Shown piece by piece: positions 8,160-15,618 of a stretch of 15,618 nucleotides of DNA; position 1 is the stretch's first letter, and the number at the start of each line of letters is the position of its first letter. The notes under the pieces were generated by a model that ran no database searches, was not told the DNA's origin, and saw only the letters and a program-made list of their open reading frames with translations. The position numbers and the translations under genes were made by a program. This DNA comes from Larix sibirica (taxonomy: Eukaryota > Streptophyta > Pinopsida > Pinales > Pinaceae), in assembly GCA_004151065.3 (NCBI GenBank), contig NWUY0300097035.1:4103-19720 (forward strand), written 5' to 3'.

Positions 8160-9130
8160 GAATATCAAAGAAGATAAAGAATTGGTTACAACAAATAATC
8201 AATAGCTCTGATGTCACAAGGGGAGAAATCGTGCAGCGAGGATTATAAGGGAAGGCCTACAATAAAGGATAGGCTCTTTAAAACATTTTATAAAATTAAT
8301 TAAACGTGGATTACAGAATATCTTGCAAAGTTGGTCCATACCCAAGAGCAAAGTTCGTAATATGTAATTACTAATTCATTACCTTCACCAACAAGGTGGT
8401 TTTCATTAATGCACAGAGATAAAGTTCTTAATATATTTTCGTGCATTTCTCCTCATCTTAACCATGCTAAGGTTACAACTGTCTGGAAACAATGGACATG
8501 GACTTTTCGAGACACTTCTTATATTAATGAATTCTACTACGAATGCTCAAAATCAAAATCTGGGACATTACTGCTCCCATAAAAAAATTCAAAAACCACA
8601 GTTCCAATGACATGGGAGAAAATTAATTTTTAATATAAACATAAGCCACGTGTATTTCCTATAACCCAAAAAATATACTAACAAATTTAAAGGTCCAAAA
8701 ATGAAATTTTGGTTAACAATCAGGTGGACATCTAATTAGGATCAAGATCTGATGACAGCAGAAGTTGTTCGCTCCCATTGAAAATGCACAGAAAATACAT
8801 GTTTTGTTAATCATGGTCAAAATCCAAGGTGGAAATGACCTGTGAATGAAATTATGTAAAACATTATGTTGTGGTAAGTGAGACTAAAATTTCTACAAAT
8901 AATTTTTCCTCAGCAACAATTATTTTACTGCTACGGGGATATGTCATCTGCTGATAATTTGTAATTATTTTCGTGAAAAGGGAGGGGAACACATGAACTG
9001 ATCAAATCCTCGGGCGTTAAGAGCAGAGTTTGAGGAATTTTAACTTATTTTTAAGAGTTGTCAGGTAAGTTTTGTTTTGTGTATTTTTTAGAGCTATTTG
9101 GTAAATTTTGTTTTGTGAGAGGTTTCGTCA
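8160..9130. other. No recognised feature
   Basis: On the minus strand, where further upstream helicase exons should lie, I looked for the DEAD-box and GxGKT-type blocks and did not find them. No ORF over 60 codons, no inverted ends and no clear tandem repeats were seen. Part of the stretch next to 8157 may be intron of the helicase relic. Confidence 0.4.
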
Positions 9131-9132
9131 CG

Positions 9133-9207
9133 ATGACGACAAGCAATGAGAAATGTAGCGGCGACGGCCGAGGCGGAGCCGGTGGTAGCTACAACAATGG
9201 TGGTTAG
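9133..9207 (+). other. Short GC-rich glycine-coding island
   Basis: A 24-codon frame from ATG at 9133 to TAG at 9205-9207 reads Gly-rich (the GDGRGGAGGSYNNGG part). The same frame resumes after the stop with further Gly-Gly runs (VYGGV, IGGGGD) to about 9270. The GC content stands out against AT-rich flanks. It may be the decayed N-terminus of the relic at 9428-9922, but nothing links the two except position. Confidence 0.3.
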
Positions 9208-9427
9208 GACGATGGTGTATATGGTGGAGTTATTGTCTGGAGCATAGGAGGCGGTGGTGACCCGATTTTTCCCAAAGATGCAGATTATTCAAGGTGCTGA
9301 CCCAATTTAAAAGCGAGGCACTAGGAAGAGGAGGTGGCATTCAATCCAATGTTGCATATTGCAAGATTGGGGATTTTAAAAGAATTTTGTTTTACAAAGG
9401 AAGGACTGCGTACAAAAATCATATTGA

Positions 9428-9922
9428 ACAAAAGGAACAGGAGAATGCAGGAAGTTAGTTCAAACATGTACACAGTCCAAAATAGTGACGCTTGAGAGCC
9501 TCCTGAAAAACATAGTGGACGACTTCTTTGTCAACAAGATACAGGCTGCAGCGATTCATATTGGTTGGAAACATGTCTCCACCTTTACCCTGTAAAAACT
9601 TTCACTTGCAAAAATTCGCACCCTGGAGTAGTGTGAGGAGCCAGGGCAAAAGTCTACCCCCAATGCAAAGTTCTGGTGGAAGTTTCATCACACTGACAGA
9701 GTTGAACTGCAACAAATGTTAGATGCAAGAAATATGGCTTTTGTCACTGTTGTGGTGCATCCAACGGTGCCTAAACATGCGAGGTTTGCAGTGGATAACC
9801 TTGGGGGTAATCTTGAGCATATCCTCCAACAATAAGTACAAATATCTCCATACCCAAATGCACCTACTAAAAGGTTGGGCTCTGACAAAATCCTGCGGAA
9901 AAGACAAATGAACATTGACTGC
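9428..9922 (+). pseudogene. Unidentified relic reading frame, three in-frame stops
   Basis: A single plus-strand frame runs 165 codons from just after TGA (9425-9427) to TGA (9923-9925) with only three internal stops, at 9593, 9629 and 9833; about eleven would be expected by chance at this composition. The reading is protein-like: a first block with IVTLESLLKNIVDDFF and AAAIHIGWKHV, a middle block with FWWKFHHTDRVELQQML, then MAFVTVVVHPTVPKHARF and AVDNLGG. There is no zinc site, P-loop or signal I can name, and I do not recognise the family. It could be a host gene remnant or part of an uncommon transposon. ORFs in the overlapping frames are shadows. Confidence 0.45.
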
Positions 9923-10070
9923 TGAAAGAGGATGGAAACCTGGCGAATTTGGAGGAAAAGATGAACGAATTGTTACTGCTGGAAAGAGTATAGAACCATC
10001 GTGAATTTGGAGGAAAAGACCAACACTAATGGAGATTGTTTAAACGGTAGAACCTTCGCTAATTTGGCGT
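9920..10070 (+). repeat. Diverged 57-58-bp repeat, about three copies
   Basis: The copies begin near 9920, 9977 and 10035. They share GCTG(G)AAAGAG, a GAACC block, and (G)AATTTGGAGGAAAAGA at 9945, 10003 and, shortened to AATTTGGCG, at 10061. The unit is close to 19 codons, but stops prevent a continuous reading. Confidence 0.6.
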
Positions 10071-10079
10071 GAAGAATAA

Positions 10080-10960
10080 AGATGCATGTGGCAGGATTAC
10101 ATTTGTCTGATAGACGAAGAATCTGCTACAGTGCTTTGGGATAGTTTCTCATTGAGTAAACACCTTCGACGTAATTAACAAGTAGAAGTTAGAGAAGATA
10201 GAAAAGAGTAACATCTTCTATCATTGTGTAAGATATGTTTGCAATAGATGGAGGTTGCACATGGAAGTGTGAATTACTCTAAGTCAAGTTGAATCAGGTT
10301 ATAATGCTAAGAGGGAGGTCAACAAGAATGGAATGGATGATTTTGGACATGTGGAAATCCTATATTTACTAGAGATTGAGGGAGAACTAGTTGACTATGG
10401 GTTGGATCCGATGACAATTTCGGAGATTTTCAAGTATTCAACTCTTTTCAAATAGTGGAAGGTGATGCAATACATCAAGGATTCATTCCTAAGGCTACAA
10501 CACTTGTAGGTGACAAGGGATTGCTTTTAGTTTTTTATAAAACTTTTGGAGATGGCCAAAAGGCATATATACCAATAACCTCATTAACATTTACTACATG
10601 TGTTAGTGAATTTAATGTCTATGTGGGGAAGGACACATATAAGAGGGGGATCACGTGATTATGTCAGGAAAAGGCAGTTTTCAAAGAAATGGTTGTAAAT
10701 GGCTCCTTGGATCAAACATCATGTTGGATGATTGTTGTGTTTTCCAAGACAAATAAGTTGATAGCTCTACATGGCCCAACTCTTCTTTCGACACTTGTCT
10801 TCAAAATCCTTTGTTTTGTGATTCTCTGTCGGAAGGAGGTGAGGGTTTTATTGGTCGATTCCTAGATCATGCTTGGTATGTTGGTTCTAACATTTCTCTT
10901 TTGGATTGTTCTTAAGGGGGTAGAGCTTCCATTTAGAAGAAGAGGAGTAGTGTGGTAATG
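10080..10960. other. Unrecognised stretch before LINE-B
   Basis: The best open piece is 10455-10658 on the plus strand (67 codons: a GDAIHQGFIPK start, then YIPITSLTF). Its frame stays open for about 14 codons upstream (DNFGDFQVF). The length is near chance, no domain is recognised, and stops surround it. The last few hundred bases may be the leader of LINE-B. Confidence 0.3.
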
Positions 10961-10969
10961 AAAAATCCC

Positions 10970-12150
10970 AATAGGGTCAATATGATGGGTGGAAAGGATT
11001 TGAGGCCAAAGCATGCTTTATCCCATGTAGGAAAGTCTCTTATTGGGCCTTTTTTTGGAGTCTAAATTTTAAAGGGCTCCCTAAAGGATTGGATCCATAG
11101 ATTTTGGGATCCAGTCGTTGGATATAGGCCTAATTTCTATATCATGACTTGAGTGTGGCTCAATTTCACCTTTCTCTCAAAATAAGACACGATTCACATC
11201 CTTGGTAGTAAGTGGTTCTGGGTTTGGCCTATTTAAACTTAAAATTTTGGCCTCCATGCTTTGACCCAAGGTGAGAAACCTCTAAAGCTTTTATGATATG
11301 GGAAAAAGTCTCAATGTTACCCATTGAATAATGGTTTGATAAGTTTATGTGGGATTTGGGTAATTATTTGGGGAAGACCTTATATATTGATTCATCATAC
11401 AAATAGTGTGTTCACTAGTCTATGACCAAAATTATGGTGAACATTGACTTGAAAGGGGTTTGGCTGAAAGCATAAATGTTGAGGTTAGTGATACATTTTT
11501 CACTCAAGTTTTGGATTATTGTAATATTCCATTTCAGTGTGCAACATACCATTTATATGGCCATGTTTTGTCAAACTATGAGAAGTCTTTTATAAACAAA
11601 AAAAATTAGTAGAAAAATACTTTTGTCTCCCCACAAAAAGAAAGAGAAAACTCCTTTCCATGTTGATCTAGCTCCAATTTATCAATTCCATTTGGAAATG
11701 GGTAGGGATACTAACTTAAGGAAAGTGGAGGAGTTGGTTCTCTCGAATAAAGAAATATTTTTTGAAGTAGGTGGTAACTCTTTCTTTCCTATAGTATTTA
11801 TGAGCTTCCTATAAATGTATATGTCTCGGAAGAGACTCAATGTGTTGAGGAGTAAAGGTTGCAAACGCATAAGTGGATCCATGGTCTATGTGTCAAGAAG
11901 CTTTAAAGGAACTCTCAGATCCAATTCTCCTGGCGACATGGGGTTAAGGGCTTTAAAGGGTGCCAAAATGACAGAACCTTTGAGCAATCAAAGTGATATC
12001 CTAGTTGAATGCAAAAACCAGGCTCTTCTAGTGGAGGATATTGGAATCTCAATCCCTCTTCCTCTATCTATGCCATTAGTCACAACTTCAAGTGTGAATG
12101 CACTTCATAATAAAAGCTCTACACTATCATATTCAGGGAGGGAATCATAA
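10970..12150 (+). pseudogene. LINE-B ORF1 (DUF4283 + degenerate CCHC knuckle)
   Basis: The DUF4283 reading is spread over two frames. From about 11040 it gives KDWIHRFWDPVVGYRPNFY, a stop-bearing middle, and ILGSKWFWV. After a frameshift near 11230 come LKFWPPCFDPR, FMIWEKVSMLPIE, WFDKF and LGNYLGKTLYIDSSYK, the family's typical FDP...LP-x-E-x-W...GN-x-LG-x-x-x-x-ID course. Another shift leads to VLDYCNIPFQC and the knuckle at 11538-11579, where the second and third cysteines are Tyr codons (TAC, TAT). A Ser/Lys-rich tail of about 110 open codons follows (11815-12150). No start codon could be fixed. It would have been an RNA-binding protein of the retrotransposition complex. Confidence 0.78.
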
Positions 12151-12586
12151 GGAAAACTGGCACATCCCACGTGAAGGCTTATATAAGTATTTCCCAATGA
12201 ATTATAGAAAGAGGAAAATTTTGGTTTCTAAGAGGGGCAATAGGGAGGGGCATATTTCTTATTCACCTTCTATAACGCCTAAATCTACTTCTACTTGGCC
12301 TTCCATTTCTAAGGAAGGGGTTTGAACTAATACCTTTTCTACTTCATCTACCAAGGATTCAAGGGGTGACACCTACAATCTATGTCCTAAAAAGGATAGA
12401 ACTGATATCGGTGTTTTTGGATAAGGAAGTTTAGGTTTTGATGTCAAAAATCATGTTTGGTCAAGGTCCGTTGGTAGAAATTCTTTCCTATAGCATCCTT
12501 ATGATCAATCTTAGATGGAGATTATGTGAGGAAGACAAAAGACTTAATGGGGCTCTCAGATAACTATAGCCCTCCTCAATTTCAAA

Positions 12587-14830
12587 ATGAAAATCATTTC
12601 CCTTGATGTGAGGGGTCTAGGTATCCCAAACAAGTTACTTTCCCTCTTTGAAATAGTGGAGAAGGAATTACTTTACATACTTGTTGTACAAGAGACTATG
12701 TGCAAAGGCGAACTCATCCTAGGAAATATAAAATCTCTTTTCAAGAAGTAGAAGTTTTTATGCGTGAAAACTATGGGAATTTACAAAGGCATACTTACTT
12801 GTTGGTGGTCCAGTCTCATGCTAACAAATTATTTTTTTATCCCCTTAGATTTGTCAACAGATTTCATGGATCAGAGCTTGGGAATTAAAATCTTTGTGGT
12901 GAACGTGTATGGACCTTACAAACATAAGCAATGATTTTGGGACCATTTTTACTCTCTATCATTGTCCAAGGAAAAAAACCTTATTCATTGGTATGGATTT
13001 GAATTTTACACTTAGTTGGGCAGAAGTTTGGGGTTCCTCAACAAGGGTTGAACCACTTGCATATTACTTTTCTTAATATTTTGGATGCAACTGAACTGGT
13101 GAATGTTGAACCAATTTCTCTGAAACCCACCTTGCATAACGTGCAAATGAGAATTGTTGGTATTTCAAAACGTCTAGATAGGTTTATCATCGCGAAACGG
13201 TTGTTATTAAAATTTGGCAAGGTTAGGTCCTGTATAAATATTGGCGGTGCTTTGGATCACAACCCAATCTTTTTGTAAGTCAAGATGTCTAATGAGAAGC
13301 TGGCTAGACCATTAAAGTTTAATCCACCCTCGAAGAGGTGCCTTGGTTTTGTGAAATTATTAAAAGGGAATGGATTCCCTACAACACAAACGTTGGGGTC
13401 TCCACTAGTCACCAATTTGCTTCAACATTGAAATTATTAAAACAAAACATTATTGATTGGTCAACATAAAGATATAAATAAAGAGACAATATACTAAAGG
13501 AGGTACAGTTTGTCATTTCAAAATTATTCACAAACAATTCTAGTGGGCTTTTCTTTGATGTAGAAGTACGAAGGCTCACAAAGTTAGAGAAAAAAGGGTC
13601 AAGCTTCTTTACAACTAGGAAGTGGACTGGAGAATGAAAAACTATCCATGTTGGTTTTAGCTAGGTTATTAGAATACAAAGTTTCCCGCCGGTATGTGAA
13701 TCAAAGGAAGAACCATAACACAATCTAGGAATTCAAAAATGGAGAGGCATAATCTATTATAGGTTTCAAGAATCTTATAGAGCTGGGGTCCAACACTTTT
13801 CTAATATCTACAAGGAGACAAAGACCATAAGCATTGCTAAGGTTGTTAAATGTTGTTTCTTTTTCCCATATTCATAACAGAAGAGGCCAATTTGCATTTA
13901 TTTAAAGAATTCTCTAGAGTTTAACTTTTGACATTGTTATCATCATTTTAAAGGGATAAGATCCCTAGTCCAGATCGTTGGACAATATAACTCTTCCTTA
14001 AGTTTTTTTATCTAATGGGAGAGGATCTCCTTACAGTCGTGGAAGAGATGAGGATCTTTGTAAGGGTGTCTCCTTACAGTGGTGGAAGAGATGAGGATCT
14101 TTGTAAGGGTGTCACGAAATTTAATTCCACTTGTATAGCTTTGATCCCTAAGAATGATAAGCCAGAATGTTTTTGTAGTTTTAGGCCTATTACAATCTAC
14201 AAATATGTCAATGAGATTAAAGCCAAAGTCTTGGATTTAAGACTAAAAGTGGTGCTTAATTCATTTGCAATCTCTCCATGTCAATATGGCTTTCTATAAG
14301 GTAGACATATTCACGTGGTGGTTGGAGCTACATAGGAGGGTCTACAAACCATTAAAGTGAAGAAAACTCCCAACAATTACCATAAAATTGGACCTAGCCA
14401 AGGCTTATGACATGATTTGTTGGTAATATGTAAAAATTTTGCTAATTCATGCTATTTCTCTATTCATATTTTCAATTGGATAAATATTATAAGCAAAAGC
14501 AAATTCCATAATTGGGGATCCCATTGGCTCAATCCAATAGACATAATTGTACTCATTAAATCAGCTCAGCAATGCTAGCCACGATGGGAAGGGAAGACAT
14601 TGAATAAAGGTACTCAATAGACAAATTGGAGGTCTTTAGAAAAACCTATAGGAGAAGGAGGATGGGGCATCAAGAACATTCATTAATTTGGTATGTCATT
14701 GGTGGCTAAAAATATTTGGAATGTGGTCACAAGGAAAGCATGTGGAAAAATCTTATTCTCAACAAGTATATTGATTTGGATTCATAGTTGGGATGGGTAA
14801 GAAGAGATGATAAAAAGGTACAAAACTATT
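12587..14830 (+). pseudogene. LINE-B ORF2: endonuclease and partial reverse transcriptase
   Basis: The start is ATG at 12587 (MKIISLDVRGLG; the usual NVRG Asn is Asp), followed by YILVVQET; this frame closes at 12751. Later endonuclease blocks appear in shifted frames: VNVYGPYKHKQ, FIGMDLNFTLSWAEVWG (12984-13035), DATELVNVEP, ISKRLDRFIIAKRLL and the catalytic-end motif LDHNPI (SDHxPI in the family; 13252-13270). The linker shows WRMKNYPCWF and NTKFP. Reverse transcriptase begins at DKIPSPDRWT (13955), then FNSTCIALIPKND, FRPI and the motif A segment KLDLAKAYDMICW (14385-14423), which keeps its first catalytic Asp. After INWI the frame jumps to WEGKT...GEGGWGIKN (14585-14680), so the YADD motif and the rest of the palm are gone. 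Plant L1 ORF2 is normally over 3.6 kb; about 2.2 kb remain. Confidence 0.88.
14028..14113 (+). repeat. 43-bp tandem duplication inside LINE-B reverse transcriptase
   Basis: The copies 14028-14070 and 14071-14113 differ at one base (TCCTTACAGTCGTGG versus TCCTTACAGTGGTGG). The family normally has this segment (DLL-x-VVEE-x-R-x-F) once. Since 43 is not a multiple of three, the duplication itself shifts the reading frame. Confidence 0.92.
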
Positions 14831-14849
14831 CAAATCATTGAACAACACT

Positions 14850-15618
14850 TTGTAGGGCCTTCCCTGTTATGGTAAGAGGAGCTATGAGCCAAATAAGTAC
14901 CCAAACAATAAAATATTTATTTCCAAAAATTACCTATGAGAACTGGATATCTATCATTTACAATATTCTTAGGGATTCCATGTAGCTTTTGAACTATTTC
15001 CATGAATGTTATAGCTTCTATACTTTCTTTGAAAGGATTGCTTACTTTAAAGGATGAGAAAGAGAGCATAGTTGGTCATACTTTGTGAATTGATCCACCA
15101 CTACCATGATTTCCGCCAAACTTTGGTAGAACCGTGATAAAATTCAATGAGACATTTTCACAACACTAACTTGGTATGGCTAGTGGTTTAGTATGGCTAA
15201 TGGTTGTAGAAGACACGGTGTCTTGATTATCTCTGCCTTATTTTGTTAGCAAACCATACATTCTGCTACAAACTTTTGGACATGAGTTTTAAGACCTCCC
15301 CCAAAAAAATTCTTCTTGATCCCGTGGTAAGTTTTCAAGAACCCCAAATGTCCTCCTATAGGAGAAGTGTGCAATTCCAAAAGGACCTTCTTTTTCATTT
15401 GGGATTTCGTAATATAGGCAATCCCATACCATAGTGAATCATTCTTCCACACAAATTTATCTAATGCACTCGGGTTATCTTGTAGTTATTGAATTAATTT
15501 ACATGCCTTTTGATCTTGCTTCCATTCTATACTTGCTTCTTCCACCCAATCAAATTATGCACTGGAATTAACACAAATCAAGCGCTCTATGTATTCTTCT
15601 TTCCTTGAAAGTGCATCT
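14850..15618 (-). pseudogene. Ty3/Gypsy pol fragment: RNase H end and integrase
   Basis: Read on the minus strand from the window edge, DALSRKEEYIE is the end of the RNase H domain, followed by LWYGIAYI and the integrase HHCC zinc finger at 15452-15246 (ELHTSPIGGHLGFLKTYHG through FVAECMVC, with H-x6-H and C-x2-C). Past a stop the frame gives QNKAEIIKTPCLLQPL, then VSLNFI, IMVVVDQFTKY, LHGIPKNIVNDRYP, FWK, and GTYLAHSSSYH at about 14890. The first catalytic Asp of the DDE core (MDFI in the family) is Asn here, and the region of the final GQTE Glu reads GPTK. Stops and frameshifts are present. The polyprotein would have made reverse transcriptase and integrase for an LTR retrotransposon; the rest and the LTRs lie outside the window. 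Confidence 0.9.
15171..15204 (+). repeat. 17-bp tandem duplication in the Gypsy integrase
   Basis: TTGGTATGGCTAGTGGT (15171-15187) is followed by TTAGTATGGCTAATGGT (15188-15204), matching at 15 of 17 positions. It sits between the LLQPL block and the first DDE segment and repeats the PLAIP-like codons, adding a frameshift. Confidence 0.75.

Larger units (their letters stand above)
10970..14830 (+). mobile_element. LINE-B: decayed plant L1-type retrotransposon
   Basis: This is a second non-LTR element, in the opposite orientation to LINE-A and clearly different in sequence. In order it holds a DUF4283 ORF1, a degenerate zinc knuckle, a nearly complete endonuclease, the linker, the first reverse transcriptase motifs, and then, after a deletion, a C-terminal EGGWGIKN segment. 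Many stops and frameshifts make it inactive. Both ends are approximate: no leader start, poly(A) or target duplication was found, and the right end runs into the Gypsy fragment. Confidence 0.88.

Noticed and set aside
9688-9915. Overlapping minus- and plus-strand ORFs at 9688-9915
   Set aside because: Shadows of the better plus-strand relic frame at 9428-9922; Cys pairs in one shifted frame looked like a zinc ribbon but do not continue.
10455-10658. 67-codon ORF as an endogenous pararetrovirus or capsid fragment
   Set aside because: The reading looks protein-like, but no family motif could be named; length is near chance.
11815-12150. Independent gene of 111 codons
   Set aside because: It lies in the expected place of the LINE-B ORF1 tail, between the zinc knuckle and the ORF2 start, and has the same Ser/Lys-rich character.

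Overview
The window looks like plant nuclear DNA, probably a seed plant. It is AT-rich, has almost no long open frames, and is packed with decayed transposable elements. The diagnostic families are plant-type L1 LINEs with a DUF4283 plus CCHC-knuckle ORF1, a Ty3/Gypsy pol, and a plant-like DEAD-box RNA helicase fragment that keeps short GT-AG introns. I see no intact protein-coding gene, rRNA, tRNA or CRISPR array. The species cannot be told from the sequence.

Layout. 1-2388: mostly unrecognised, with only chance-length ORFs. 2389-5219 (minus): LINE-A, with a degenerate ORF1 (DUF4283, zinc knuckle) ending in TAG directly followed by the ATG of ORF2, of which only the start of the endonuclease remains. 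Its ORF1 is split at 2909-3920 by a 1,012-bp non-autonomous, hAT-like DNA transposon with 17-bp inverted ends and an 8-bp target duplication. 5220-7370: probable LINE leader, then very AT-rich DNA with several independent local tandem duplications. 7474-8157 (minus): three exons of a helicase pseudogene, with two introns and one partly duplicated exon. 8160-9130: nothing recognised. 9133-10070: a small GC-rich glycine-coding island, an unidentified relic reading frame, and a diverged 57-58-bp repeat. 10100-10960: unrecognised. About 10970-14830 (plus): LINE-B, a second and different L1 with ORF1, endonuclease and a reverse transcriptase that has lost its catalytic centre. About 14850-15618 (minus): the end of RNase H and the integrase of a Ty3/Gypsy element that runs off the window.

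Together these are layers of insertion, local duplication and mutation, not cooperating genes. LINE-A and LINE-B lie in opposite orientations and differ in sequence; LINE-B meets the Gypsy fragment tail to tail. I found no convincing undescribed functional system. The items most worth a second look are the TAG-ATG ORF1/ORF2 junction, the hAT-like insertion with Ac-like AAACGG motifs, the intron-bearing helicase fragment with its duplicated splice-acceptor/exon segment, and the unidentified reading frame at 9428-9922.
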